Below are positions 26,742-38,675 of a stretch of DNA of 64,000 nt, piece after piece. Location: assembly GCA_965153355.1 (NCBI GenBank), contig OZ231126.1:17980001-18044000 (forward strand), read 5' to 3'. The notes beneath the pieces are model-generated. The model searched no databases, was not told the origin of the DNA, and was given only the letters and a program-made list of their open reading frames with translations. The DNA is from Flaccisagitta enflata. Lineage: Eukaryota > Chaetognatha > Sagittoidea > Aphragmophora. Positions within the stretch are counted from its first letter, which is position 1, and every line of letters starts with the position of its first letter. Both the position numbers and the translations under genes were made by a program.

Positions 26742-26835
26742 TAGGGTTAGGGTTGGGTTTAGGGTTAGGGTTGGGGATAGTTTTAGGGTTAGGGTTAAGG
26801 ACAGGGTTAGCTTTAGGGCTAAGGGTTGGCTGGGT
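26742..26835 (+). repeat. Interstitial telomere-like repeat (TTAGGG), tract 2
   Basis: Units of TTAGGG mixed with variants such as TTTAGGG, TTGGGG and TTAAGG. Confidence 0.7.
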
Positions 26836-27009
26836 TTTATGTAACACGGCCGGAAGCTATTCGAATTAAAGCTTCGCTCTGGCGGAGGATTCGGAAAGGA
26901 AAAAAAACCGTGCAGAGAATCATTCATTTTTTCCCATTGTTGTAGCAGGGGCTGTTAAGCAGGGGTAATTTAACATTATAAAAGCCTTAATAACTTAGGG
27001 ATTTATGTA

Positions 27010-27423
27010 TGGTAGATGTAGTCTAGACTTGGAAATACGGGGGAATTCATATTTAGAAAACAAACGTAAAAGACTGATTTTTGAATTCATACTAATAAAG
27101 GGATGCTTTATTGATTGATCAGTGTTGGTTGCCATGAAAACACATTTCCTCATATTCTTTAATATCAATATTTTGACAAATATTTCAAGAGAGTAATGCT
27201 TTAAATCAAATTTGCAACAACTACCCCACAGTATATTCATTAGGATATCTCTGGTTTAGCCGTTGCTTGGGCGCACAGCTATGTGTGAGAACCTTGTGAT
27301 CCTCCCTAGCAACCACCAAACAAGTGATATTCTTGCTGGCCACAAGCGATGTTTCCTTATAAAATTTGTCAAAATATTGATATTTTAGTGGGGATACATA
27401 GAAATTCTATACGACATCTACTG
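27010..27423. mobile_element. TA-flanked element related to the fold-back at 5114
   Basis: Starts GGTAGATGTAGTCTAGACTT and continues GGAAATACGGGGG; ends ACGACATCTACTG-TA. About 414 bp; the interior is different from the longer relative. Confidence 0.7.
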
Positions 27424-27751
27424 TATCTTGTCCTTTAAAGGCAGGGCACCTGTCAAGGCATTGTTATGAAGATACGATATGACCTTTATGATAAATACTC
27501 TAGAACTAGAGGCTCATTCAGAATGAGAGATTCGCTAGAGATGAGGTTATCAGAATGATTTTGGCACAAATTTCGCCTTTGTTCCACATATATATTGCCC
27601 CAGATCTTTGTTACATTCATAAAACGGTTTTACAATGCATTGTAGGGCAAGAGGTGCAAGTGACACGTCAATATTGACGTTGATAATAGGCTGAAGCCAT
27701 GAATTGAAGGACCTGAGAGGTTGAGCAAAAACGTCAATCTTCTGTTTTTAG

Positions 27752-27840
27752 CAACAAGACGATTTGCCCGTTGTCAAAAAGTGCGTCATTCGTCATGAAC
27801 AAGAGGACAATTCCGACGGTGAAAAACATTTGGGCTCAGG

Positions 27841-27934
<94 letters not shown>

Positions 27935-28036
27935 CGATGAAAGTAACGACTGTTGGTACGAAAACCCCGTGTTCGTTACCGAGGAAGATGAAGATGGAAG
28001 CGAAAGGATTCCACCGGCAAGCGATCGGCCGCCATG
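27752..28036 (+). CDS. Candidate exon with (CAA)n tract and a frame conflict
   Basis: The acceptor CTGTTTTTAG precedes 27752. Before the repeat the best-looking frame reads QQDDLPVVKKCVIRHEQE then DNSDGEKHLGSG and enters a polyglutamine run, but that frame closes at CGATGA just after the repeat. After the repeat the best frame is one base off (NDESNDCWYENPVFV then TEEDEDGSERIPPASDRPP), which corresponds to a polyasparagine reading. A donor ATG|GTACAC at 28036 would leave phase 2, and an acceptor TTGCATTAG at 28734 could receive it and lead into the frame at 28760. So this may be a 5' exon of the chitin synthase with a one-base error in the repeat, or a decayed exon. Low certainty. Confidence 0.3.
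27841..27934 (+). repeat. (CAA)n microsatellite
   Basis: Uninterrupted run of about 31 CAA units between two coding-looking stretches that are in different frames. Confidence 0.95.
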
Positions 28037-28118
28037 GTACACGCTTGTGTGGTGAAAGTGATATTGAGTATACCCATCAGAATGATACATAATATGCATG
28101 GGGAAGCGGAGCGAGGAA

Positions 28119-28218
<100 letters not shown>

Positions 28219-28526
28219 ACACACAGTGGTCACGAAATAGGGTCAAATTTCAAAAAATGATATACTCTAGTTTTTTGCATAAATGTACTAAAAAAGAAGG
28301 TCTTCCCACAAGTAGAGGTCTGAATTTGAAGATTAAACCATGGCGGCAAAAGTATAGGCTTCCTATGGCAATAAAAAAATCCCCATAGCAACCCTATAGT
28401 TTTGCCGACAAGGTTTCTTGTTTGATTTCACACCCCAGCTTGTGAGAAATCCTTCTTTTATTGGACATTTGTGCAAAGGGCTCAAGTATATCAATATATG
28501 AAATTTGACCCTATTCGGGACCACCC

Positions 28527-28694
<168 letters not shown>

Positions 28695-28759
28695 CGATGT
28701 AGTATGATTTACTTTGTCTTTTATGTTGCATTAGTCTGCCACCTAAATTCGTATACACG

Positions 28760-29044
28760 ATGGATTCCGAAGACGACTGCTCTAGAAGCAAAGGCGTCAG
28801 CGTCGCTGCCACCACCACCACCACCACAACCACCGCTGCCGCCACTACCACCACTGCCACCACTACGACAGCTGCCTCCGCCGCCTCCGCCTCCAACCAC
28901 GACGGAGCCAATACGTATTTCAGGAAGCAGAGTTTAGTTCCGTCGACAGATTACAGAATGGAGGCCAAACTGTCGGACGCATCCTCGATTTGGGATCATG
29001 ATATCTTCGAGATGGAAGAAGCAAAGCCATCTGTCGCTTCCAAG
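28760..29044 (+). CDS. CHS: Chitin synthase, exon 1: cytosolic N-terminus
   Basis: Chitin synthase polymerises N-acetylglucosamine from UDP-GlcNAc at the plasma membrane. The exon encodes 95 residues from ATG at 28760 (A at -3, G at +4) to the donor AAG|GTGTGT, phase 0. Residues 1-14 are acidic and polar, about 17-45 is a threonine/alanine run from an ACC/GCC trinucleotide tract, and the end carries SSIWDHDIFEMEE (W at 78). Metazoan chitin synthases have a short WD-x-F motif just before their first membrane segment, and the next exon starts with such a segment. The frame stays open upstream to 28703 with an acceptor-like TTGCATTAG at 28734, so the ATG may be internal and exon 27752-28036 may precede it. 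The family rests on the downstream exons, not on this one. Confidence 0.65.
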
Positions 29045-29584
29045 GTGTGTTTACAAATAACTTTGAAAAAAAAACAGACCACTTTAAAAATGGAGCAGAA
29101 AAACGCATTTATCGCTTCCATGGTTGCTTAACAAACAAGTAACAAGCTCGATCTTGCAACGATGCGTCCCGACTGTCTTTACTGAATTTAGAGGAACGGA
29201 TGGACAGACAGACAGACTGAAAAGGACCATCGAACAAGTCCTACAAAACACCTTAGAGATCGTTTTAGTTGGTGTGCGAGAACATAGCGGCAAAAAGGTG
29301 CCGAGAAATGTGTTTTTTGCAAAGGCGTAATAGATGGAGATATACCGATGGATGGATGGACCGACAGACGGACTGATAGACCGACTTCTTGAACAGATGC
29401 AAGACGCATTTTCAAAGACAGAAAAAGTGTTACGGGCGTGGACGCGATTAAAAACAAAACAAGACGTCACAAAAACAAAACAGAACAAACCCACTTGCGC
29501 TATCCGGGTGATATTCGCGGACAGGTGTAAGAGACAAAATGAAGGACGGGCATGCAGGTGGACAAACGCGCCTATAGGCATCTT

Positions 29585-29727
29585 AAACAGGGCCGGATAC
29601 ACGGTGAAAAATTAGTCGCTGGCGGGTGGACAGGGGCAGTAGTTCGGGTTGGCAGAGGCGGTATGGGGCAGGGCGGGGGCTCCCATATGGCTCAGCAGGG
29701 CCAGGGGCAGTGATGCTCAGAAATCAC
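29585..29727. repeat. TCCG-family end, GGGCAGGGGC subfamily
   Basis: GGGCCGGATACACGG followed by GGCGGGTGGACAGGGGCAG and ending GATGCTCAGAAAT. It matches 25308-25440 in layout. Confidence 0.6.
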
Positions 29728-30072
29728 TACCGTATTTCCTCCGATTAGCGCCCCTTCTCTTATTAGCGCCCCCCCTCTTTTGAAAAACAATCTCATCTTA
29801 ATTATGCTTGTCATTTCATTGAAAATTACAAATAAACATAGAAAATATATATTTTTTCATTGTATTTTTGTATCTTTCTAGCTTAATATATGGATTTTTT
29901 TTAAATCAAACATTTTTATCTTTTTCTATTTTAAATCTTCTGTTTTACCCTACGTTCAGTATTTTATTCTTTATCTGACATGCTACAGGGGGCGCTAATC
30001 AGGAGGTAAAATGGCCAGGGTTATTTTATAATTTTGTAAGCGCCCTGGGCGCTAATTAGAGGAAATACGGTA
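29728..30072. mobile_element. TA-flanked MITE with ACCGTATTT ends (copy 2)
   Basis: Starts TACCGTATTTCCTCCGATTA and ends GCGCTAATTAG-AGGAAATACGGTA. It has the same ends and length as the copy at 874 but a diverged interior. Confidence 0.85.
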
Positions 30073-30616
30073 GTTCAGCTGATTTTGCGCCATCTAAATT
30101 TTCGCGTTACTTTGCCAGCGACTAAAAATAGAATAAGACTTTGTCATTGACACTTCACTCGTCGAGTGCCACTCGCGTAAAGTTCTAAATCTGTCCGTAA
30201 GTGCGATTTTATATAGAATATTGGATGCTTAAAAAGGCGTCTTTCCAAAAAAGTCGCTCTCTTTGAAATATAGAGTTGTCGGAAGCTCGAGTGACGTATA
30301 AAAAGGCGTCTATCTAAATAAAGTTATGTTATATAAGATACTAAGTTTTCAGAAGCCCAAGAGACAAGATTTTAAGTCTTAGTTTACTTTTTTCAATTTT
30401 TTATATCATTTGGTATTTTTGGTATTAGACATGCGACGGTGAAGGCGGTAGGTTGGTCGATTGGTCAAAAAGATGTTTTGGTTTTTTTTTCGTACCTGCC
30501 CTATTTGATTTGTCTTGATTTTTTTTGTCTTCGTTTTAAAGCAGCATGATTATCTATCAGATGCTACCAAAAAAAAAAACGTTTACCTTTAATTTTCTGC
30601 TATTTCAAACACACAG

Positions 30617-30806
30617 ATCTCGTCGATGTGGCCGACGGTGTTGAAGCTTTTCAAGTTGTTCCTTTCCTTGTTGATTATGGTGCTGCTGTCGTTGTCGTTG
30701 GTGGTGCAAAAAGTCGCTTTTCTCGATATTCTATTCCTCATTTCCGTCCATAATTTCACTCTCGTACGAAACGAAACGAGATATGTGGAAGAAAAGCTGA
30801 TCTCAG
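30617..30806 (+). CDS. CHS: Chitin synthase, exon 2: first membrane segments
   Basis: The exon follows the acceptor AACACACAG in phase 0, matching exon 1, and ends before GTGGGA in phase 1, matching exon 3. It encodes ISSMWPTVLKLFKLFLSLLI, then a strongly hydrophobic stretch to about residue 45 (two closely spaced membrane segments or one long one), then a polar loop with two N-glycosylation sequons (NFT, NET) around VHNFTLVRNETRYVEEK. This is the layout at the start of the animal enzyme: a W-x-x-x-x-K/L-F-K helix entering the first transmembrane span, then an outside loop. The sequons agree with that side being extracellular. Sequence similarity to the family is weak here; the call depends on position, phase and topology. 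Confidence 0.7.
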
Positions 30807-31344
30807 GTGGGAATCTGACTTGACCCGGCCTGTTCTACACAATAAACATGCTTGTTGGAGCTCTTCATATTCCTTACATCCAGGCTCGATCACCGTCACC
30901 TGTCTGTCTGTCCTCTATCTCGGGATTTACATTTATCCCGTTCTCTCATTTGGATTCCCAGACTGTCTGTCCATCTATATGTATAACCATGCCAAAATAA
31001 AAAAATGGCACACTCATTTTTACATGCAAATTTAATCGCTCTCTTTGAATTAAACTATAGAAAATCAGTGACCGTTAGAAAGATATTCAAAAATTCTTTA
31101 AAACTAGACCAAGCAGAATATTGTAAGTTTTTTTGTTTAGAAATTACAATTAAATGAAGTTGATTACCATGAGAGAATTGTGGTTACGTTTCTAAGGGCG
31201 GCCTCCTGGTTGTTAGGTATATGAAACAAAAGTTATTACCCTGACTTCCCCGCTTACCGTTCTCCGTTGCAACGGATACAAACTTACGACATATCTAGAT
31301 TCAAACCTTCGCTTGTCTTCGCCTGTCTAGACTAGAGGGATTTA

Positions 31345-31642
31345 CAGGCCTGATTTTAGAGGGAGCCCGCGAGCCCGATGCTCTCTATTTTGCGCTCGGG
31401 CTCTCATGACCCATGTTTTGCTAGCTCTGAGCCCGGCTGGCTCTCTCTTATTGATGGATAGATTCAAAGTGCTCAAGCTGATTGAGTGAAAAATATATGA
31501 AAAATCATCAATCAAGGCTGATATGGATGTAAAATTTGACATATAAGTTTTACCGGGCTCATGATTTTCCTCTCGGGCTCTGTCAAATTGTGAGAAGCGA
31601 GCCCAACTGGCTCAGTGAGAAAAATCACTAAAATCAGGCCTG
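31345..31642. mobile_element. hAT-type MITE with 8-bp target duplication
   Basis: Inverted ends CAGGCCTGATTTTAG and CTAAAATCAGGCCTG, flanked by GGGATTTA at 31337-31344 and 31643-31650. The interior repeats the motif GAGCCCG and its complement CGGGCTC. No coding capacity. Confidence 0.9.
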
Positions 31643-31894
31643 GGGATTTACCGATTCAACTTTTAATGTGGCCGGTCTGAAGGAAGTGACTGTGTTGCTA
31701 TAAATTTTAAAGATAAAACTATCAAATTTAATATCATTAGAAAGCCTAGCGTTTAAGCTTTCCTCGGTTGTTCTTACTTTTCTAATGCTCCTAATATTTC
31801 AGGTGTAGTGACCAAAAGAAGAAACAGTTCATGATTTTATGAGCGCTCAAGCGTGAAACACGCCAAGTCTGAGAACATAACGTGTTCATGAATT

Positions 31895-32058
31895 TTTTAG
31901 TCGTGGACACGCAGCTCTACACCTTGCCGTGTTGGTGGGTAGGTTGGTCCGTCGGTTGGTACGTCCGTCCGTCACATTTTTGAATTCTGGGCGGTTTTTG
32001 CATTACTGCTCCTGCCCAACTGTCCGCGACTGGATTGCCGTGTATCCGGCCTTGTTTC
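31895..32058. mobile_element. TCCG-rich fold-back element
   Basis: Starts TTTTTTAGTCGTGGACACGC and ends GCCGTGTATCCGGCCTTGTT, with TCCG and TTGG tetramers between. Confidence 0.75.
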
Positions 32059-32469
32059 TCTAAGACACGGAGAAAGATAAGATTGAATTAGCCAGTCACA
32101 TAATTTTCGCATTTATTTTTGCATCGAAAACTGTTATTTTTGACCAACAACGTGTTCTACTGGCATAATAGATAGTAAATTGTCACTTTCCAGGCAGATG
32201 ATACTCTGGTGGGCTCATTTGAGTCCAAACTAAAGTGATATCTTCAAAAGAAAAATGAGAAACACTCATAAAACAGCTGTAATGATCAAGACACCATGAT
32301 TTCTTTGATCTGTTACGGATACATTTTTTGTTTTCAGCTCCTGTTCTTAAATGAAATCCACTCAGGCTATCATCAGGTTTGTGTGAAAAAAATTGGCACT
32401 CTTATTTTTAAAACTTAGATGCCGAAATAAAAATAAATGTAAAAATAGCCAAAATGTAATGAAAAATGG

Positions 32470-33240
32470 AAAATCTTGGGAAAAAATGGTTCAGCCCTGA
32501 TTTGGCGCACTTCCTGATGGCGCAGCCCCACAAGATTTTAATACAAGTTAACTGGATGTGTAATCCACTTACAGTTCAAATTTCATCCACCTGCGACTAT
32601 TTTAACCTGCATTTTTACTCTTTTTTTGCTGAGATGTGTTGTAATCCAAGATTTTGGAAAAAAACATTTTGAATTTTGAGAATTATGAATACGGAAAACT
32701 AAAGGCGATTTTGCATTTTCAAAAACATGAGCCTCTAGATATTGGATTTTGCTAGAGGCTGATGTTTTTCGTTTTTGCATTTTTTCATTTTTTATGCAAA
32801 TTCATAATTCTCAATGAGATGTGTCAAAATGACAAAATTGTGATTTTTCTCTCAAGACTTGATATAGGCCTTGAATTAGCGCACTTCCTGATGGCGCCGC
32901 CCCACAAGATTTTAAGACAAGTGAACTGGATGTGTAATCCACTTACAGTTCAAATTTCATCCACCTGCAACCATTTTAACCTGCGTTTTTACTCGTTTTT
33001 TGCTGAGATGTGTTGCAATCTAAGATTTTTGAAAAAAATATTTTGAATTTTAAAAATTATTAATACAAAAAACTAAGAGCAATTTTGCATTTCCAAAGAC
33101 ATGAGCCTCTAGATACTGTATTTTGCCAGAGGCTGATGTTTTTTGTTTTTGCATTTTTTCATTTTTTATGCAAATTCATAAATTTCAATGAGATGTGTCA
33201 AAATGACAAAAATGTGATTTTTTTCTCAAGACATGATTTA
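32470..33240 (+). repeat. Direct duplication, unit about 373 bp
   Basis: GCGCACTTCCTGATGGCGC at about 32507 recurs at 32880, and the sequence that follows (GATGTGTAATCCACTTACAG, then TTTCATCCACCTGC) recurs with few changes. Just over two copies. Confidence 0.8.
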
Positions 33241-33429
33241 AGCTTTAAAGAGCATGTTTTCAGGCTCTGATGGGCCAGTAAGCTCAATTAAATCCAAAGT
33301 CTTGCAAAAGAGTAGTCACCGCCATTTGAAAAAAAGGTGCCTGGGCCCCAGGGGTCCTGGGGGACCCCTCATATGAGCAACAAGGATCTCACATGTTCTG
33401 TTGCCTTGCATGAGGTGTTAATGTGATAA

Positions 33430-35640
33430 GGAGGGTTGAGTAGGGCAGCACGCCTAAAGGGCTGATATCCTGTAGTACACAGTGGTGAATTTTCATATGT
33501 CCAGTTATAAGGGCTGAGAGGGCCTGATCATGCTTTAGAGGTCTTATTTCAGGCTACAGTGATCTAGATTAGGCAATTAGTTGTAATAGCAGCCCAAAGG
33601 CAGTAAGTGGTCAGCGGTACCCGTGCCCTGCTTGAGTAGGAAGTGATGAAGGTTGAGAGGGAGCAGGGCAGCGGCCCCGAAGGGGACGAAGTCCTGTAGA
33701 ACACAGGGGGAATCTGTCCGTCCGTCCATCCGTTCGTCCGTCCGTCCTGTTTGCCTTCCTTCTGTCCAGGATGCCCTGTTATTCAAATTTTCATTGAATA
33801 TCAAGGAGAACTGACAAAAGGCAGAATATGGACAATGGTACCCTTGCCATTTTTGTATAGTTTGTAGGTTAAGTTGAGGCAAGAGCAGGCTAGGATCTGG
33901 GTCTCTGAGGCCAGAATCTGGGTCTCAGAGACCAATTTCTTGGTCAGAGGCAAGCATTTCAGTTTCTGAGGTCAGGATTTGGTCCTCTGAGGCTAGGATT
34001 TAGGTCTTTTAGGCCAGCACCTAGGTCTTGGAGGTCAGAATATGGGTCCCAAAGGTCAGGATCTGGGTTTTTGGAGCCAGAATCTTAGTTTAAGGGGCCA
34101 AGATGATAGAACTCAGGCCAGAATTCAGGTTTTCTAGCCAGATAAGGCCCATTTTACCTGGTCTTAGGCCATTTTGCTTGGATTTGGCCAATTTTGGGCG
34201 GATTTGGACCATTTTGCTTGGATTTGGGCCATACAGTTTGGATTTGGGCCCCAAAGGAGACGAAGCCAAGGGTGGGGCGGGGGGGGGGGGACGGACGGAC
34301 ATATGGATGGACGGACAGATTCCCCCTGTGTTCTACAGGACTTCGTCCCCTTCGGGGTCGCTGCCCAAAAGGGCTAATCTTGAGCCCTAAGGGATGATTT
34401 AAGGCTTATGAGGACTGATTTTACGCCTGTAAAGATTGACTTAAGACCAGGGAGGGCTGATTTCAGCAAGGTGAGAATTGATGCACACCTAAAAGAGCTG
34501 ATTTTAAGTCAATGAGGGATGATTTATGGCCAAAGAGAGCTGATTTTAGGCCTAAGAGGGTTGATTCAGGGTCTAAATGGAATGATTTTAGGCGTTGGAG
34601 GGTTGATTCCAGGTCTCCAGCTGGATTGAGGCCACAGGCTTTTTGAGGGTTGTCGCGGACTGACAGACAAATAGATGTATAAAGCTTCACCCCTGTGTTA
34701 TATTTGAGGCTGCTGCCCAAACAACATAGTTAAAGTATTAAGCAGACAAAGAGATAAACAATGAGTCAGCCAAGGATCACACAATGTCAGTTGTATCTAA
34801 TACCCTGCTTGGAGTGATCAGCTGAAAAAGTAGCATGAGAGTAGGGCAGCAGCCTTAAACAGTCTATGGACAAAACGAGGAGAGTAGATTTTGCTGATCA
34901 CCGGCATGATGCTATGGACTGAAAGAATTAACGGAAGAACAATTACTACCTGTAGTAATCCTTCAAAATGTAGGATGTAATTACCTCATAGAAAATGACT
35001 GAGGACTGAAAGTAACTATTGCAAGAACGATTACTACAGGTAGTAATTGTTCTTCCATTAGTTTCTTTCAGTCCTAAGTAATTTTTTTCGAGGTAATTAC
35101 AAACCTATATTTTGAACGATTACTACAGGTAGTAATCGTTCTTCTGTTAATTCTTTCAGTCCTTAGTAAATTTCTATGAGGTAATTACAAACCTACATTT
35201 TAAAATCAACTACGCTTAAGCATCATAACGGTGATCAGCAAAATCTACTCTCCTCGTTTTGTCCATAGACTGTAAAGGGCCAATGTCTTTTAGGACACTG
35301 GAGGGAATTTCCATATGTCCATCAATCCTAAGAGGTCAGGCTTCAGGTTTGAGAGGGCAAATTTGAGACCTTATAGGGCTTATTTCAGGCCTGAGAGGGC
35401 TGAATACAAGCCTGGGAGGGTTGATTTAAGGCCAAAGAGTGCTGATTTTGCGCCAAAGTGCACTGATTTTGGAACTGAGAGGGTTGATTTGGGTTGCGTG
35501 GGATTGATTTCAAGCCTGAAAGAGCCAGATTTGGGCCTTGGGAGGGATATTTGGATAGACAGATGGACAGACAGACAGATGGACAGACGGAAAAACAGAT
35601 GGAAGGGAATTCACCCCTGTGTCCTCTAGGGCCCCCCCTC
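33430..35640. repeat. GC-hairpin fold-back family with degenerate minisatellite
   Basis: The end motif GGCAGCGGCCCCGAAGGGG then ACGAAGTCCTGTAGAACACA occurs at about 33666, inverted at about 34322, and in weaker forms at 33446, 34690, 34845 and 35610. TCCG tetramers adjoin it. Between the ends lies a degenerate repeat of roughly 28 bp built on GGCCTGAGAGGGCTGATTT and GGATTTGGGCC. The short frames over it are repeat products. Confidence 0.7.
34860..35272. mobile_element. TIR element inserted in the GC-hairpin repeat, TAAA duplication
   Basis: Ends CAGTCTATGGACAAAACGAG and CTCGTTTTGTCCATAGACTG are perfect inverted repeats that continue inward to about 45 bp. TAAA flanks both sides (34856-34859 and 35273-35276). 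The related unfilled sequence near 33446-33475 (GCCTAAAGGGCTGATATCC) shows the same junction without the insert. The interior contains repeated CGATTACTACAGGTAGTAAT palindromes. Confidence 0.8.
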
Positions 35641-36083
35641 AAAAAAAGAAGAAAAATAGCAAAAGCGTAAAATGATCAGCGGTACCTGTGCCCTGCCCAA
35701 GTAGGTTGTGATTAAAGTTAGGGAAGGAAGAAGGGCAGCACCCTCAGAGGGGCCAATGACCTATGCTTTCACATATCAGGAAGTTTCACCTTCTAGCAGT
35801 TGGGATTTGTGCCTTTTTGTTTTGGGGCTGAATTCTGTTCTTGAGGCTGAAATTTAGTCGTTAAGGCTGAGATTGGGGCTTTGAGGTTGGGATTTGGGCC
35901 TTGAGACTGGGATTTGGGCTTTGAACTAATTTTTTGTCCCATATTGGCTAGAACAGAATTCTGCTTATAACAGATAAAATTTGTTGGTCCCTTCAAATCC
36001 ATTGGAGGGGGAGTCAACTGAATGCGGCAAGGTTTATGTCTCAGTCTATTGCTCCATCCGTCTACTGATGGCACCTTGATTTT

Positions 36084-36440
36084 TTAGTTGCGGACACACA
36101 ACTCTATAAGAGGCTTTGTCCGTCTGTCCATCTGACAGTCCGTCCGTCCGTTGGTCCGTCCGGGGTCATCAAGTTGAAAAAGTGCAAATTTTTGATGCTG
36201 CAGTTGTTATTGTGTGTTTGTGTTGGAGAGGGGTTGGGAGTTGGGGTGAGGCTGGGGGTCGGATGCCCCTGCCCACCTGTCCGCAACAATATTTTGACCC
36301 CGCGTCACTTGCTTTTTTAGGTGCGACAAAGCACCTTCATAACTGGCTGTGTCCGTCGGTCTGTCGGTCGGGTAACACATTCGTTCGACGATCCACACGT
36401 CACGCCTTATTGGCCTACTTGGCCTTGTTCATTCATGAAT
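36084..36440. mobile_element. Two TCCG-rich fold-back elements
   Basis: The first starts TTTTTAGTTGCGGACACACA at 36082 and carries tetramers and GCCCACCTGTCCGCAAC near 36270. The second starts TTTTTAGGTGCGACAAAGCA at 36315 (hairpin GGTGCGACAAAGCACC) and ends GGCCTACTTGGCCTTGTTC near 36430, a variant end also seen near 53222. Confidence 0.65.
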
Positions 36441-38204
36441 GTTTTTTTGTCTCTTGCTAAGCGACTGATCAGAGGGTATGTTCATTGGTCGAAAGCGACT
36501 CTAAGAGAGCCTATTTCATTGAGAGGGAGTGTTGATTGGTTGGAGGGATGCATCACTTTTCCTTCCCACCCACAAAACAGCCCCCTACCACCCACAAAAC
36601 TGTCCCTGCCCATTGCTTCTGCCCATTTGAAGCGATTCCGTATCGGTCATGTTTCCGTCCTTGTTTTTGTCCTGTGCAGATGTCCAACGTGTGCATATGT
36701 TCAATCCACGCCCCTGCCCTTCCATGAATAAGACTGATGTGTCAGTCGGTTGGTCGCTCGGCTTTCTATTTGCCTCAGAATTAAGGATTGCTATTGATGG
36801 GAAAAGCAGATAAAAGAACAGTTATCATTAATGACTAAATTAAATGAATGAATGAATGAATGAATGAATATGCGAACAAAGTATAGATGATCGAAGTTAT
36901 AGACAACTGCTCAATGTGTAATTGCAAGCTAAGATCCCGATTATAACATTCAAATTATGACATGATGAGAAAATGAGCAAAAAATGGTTTTTTATTGCTT
37001 TTATTAACTTATAATAAAGCAATTCAATATAAAACTTGATAAAAAATAGATATTTTATACAAATTATATATATTGGCAATATTTTGAAGTATTTTCTAAT
37101 TGAATATACTTGAAGAATATAGAAAAATCTTATCATATTATGAAAATCATTATTAAATATTAAATTGTTAATATTTAACTAACTAAAATAGATTTTGCAT
37201 CAATTTTTTTTGTTTTATAACTGGAAAATGATATACTATGCTACCATAAAGAAAAAAAATGTTTTATGACCCTTAAATTTTTTAACCTTGGTGACTACCA
37301 AATTTCACGCGATCTTGCACCGTGTCCTAAATGGCGGAAATTGTCGTGACTTTTTTTACCCAAACTTTGAAAGCTCATATCTCTTGAGTGGATTAATGGA
37401 TTGACTTGATTTTTTGTATGGTAACATAATCTGACCTTGTTCACTAATGTGTGAAGATTCAAGAAATTTCAGATATTGCAACCAGCCAAACCACCCTACC
37501 TATCCAAAAATTTCAAATCAGCGTAGTGAAAAAAGTATTCTATGAAATTTTCCGAAATTTTGCATGAATATCCATCCAACCCCTGGACGAATCCTGGGTG
37601 AGTTGTATGCCGATCACATGATTACTTTGGCCGTAATCACATGATTACTTTGGCCGTAATCACATGAAACATTTTTTTCATTAGAGAGCTTTTCAGTACT
37701 AGTCTACAGATTCCAAAGCAAAGCTCCTCACCTGGAATATTAATGTAGGAAAGTATGATGAAAATTTTTTTTTCTCCAAAACCACAATTATTAGCATCAA
37801 TCGATGTAGAATAACAAGGGCTTTCAATTGATACCCCATAATGCATAATTTAACTCATTTGCAAGCATATTCCACGCTTTATTGCCTTCGGCGCCGTTCT
37901 TGCGAGTCTGTCATTTGTTTGAATGTAACTTTTTAACCAATTGAAATCCGTTTGGCGATAATAATTTGATTTGGAACATACTGGGTATGAACATGTCACA
38001 TCACCCACCTAATACGCCACCACAGACTCACTTAGGCCGTTAATCACCACTATAGTCATTAGTCAAGGATAATGATCCTTTACTCATCCTCAAAACGGTG
38101 AAATGATGGTTATTTTTAAAAATAATGTAGCAACATGGCAACATCAAAGGGTGTGGGAAGGGGCAAACGGTGGGTCATTGTCTTATCGGTGGCTGTCAGT
38201 GTCT
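36441..38204. other. Stretch without recognised feature
   Basis: AT-rich. Contains a short (ATGA)n run at 36846-36868 and a doubled 25-bp block (ATGATTACTTTGGCCGTAAT) at about 37616-37664. No gene supported. Confidence 0.4.
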
Positions 38205-38470
38205 GTTTGTCTCTCTGTCTGTCTCTCTGTCTGTCTCTCTCTGTCTGTCTGTCTCTCTCTGTCTGTCTGTCTCTCTGTCTGTCAGTCTCTCTCTGTCTGT
38301 CTCTCTCTGTTTGTCTGTCTCTCTCTGTCTGTCTGTCTCTCTCTGTCTGTTTGTCTGTCTCTCTCTGTCTGTTTGTCTGTCTCTCTCTGTCTGTCTCTGT
38401 CTGTCTGTCTCTGTCTGTCTGTCTGTCTCTGTCTGTCTGTCCGTCTGTCTGTCTGTCTCTCTCTCTCTCT
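38205..38470. repeat. CTCT/CTGT microsatellite
   Basis: Alternating TCTC and TGTC units; long frames over it in all three forward frames are repeat products. Confidence 0.95.
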
Positions 38471-38675
38471 GATCAATGGAACAAGTGACATGGGGTCACA
38501 ATATTGTTGCGGATGGGTGGGCAGGGATGTACAACCCCCATTCACACCCTTTCCCACCCCAAACACAAACAATCACACAGCAGCCTCTAAAATGCAGATT
38601 TTTACAATTTTCAACTCAATTACCACGGACTAATGGACCAACAGACTGACAGACAGACATAGCCTCTTATAACCT

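Larger units (their letters stand above)
29045..30616 (+). other. Chitin synthase intron 1
   Basis: Contains tetramer remnants of the TCCG family (29200-29370), the family end at 29585-29725, and the MITE at 29728-30072. Confidence 0.6.

Noticed and set aside
33880-34620. CRISPR-like array of about 28-bp repeats
   Set aside because: Units are degenerate, merge into one another and have no distinct spacers; a minisatellite explains them.
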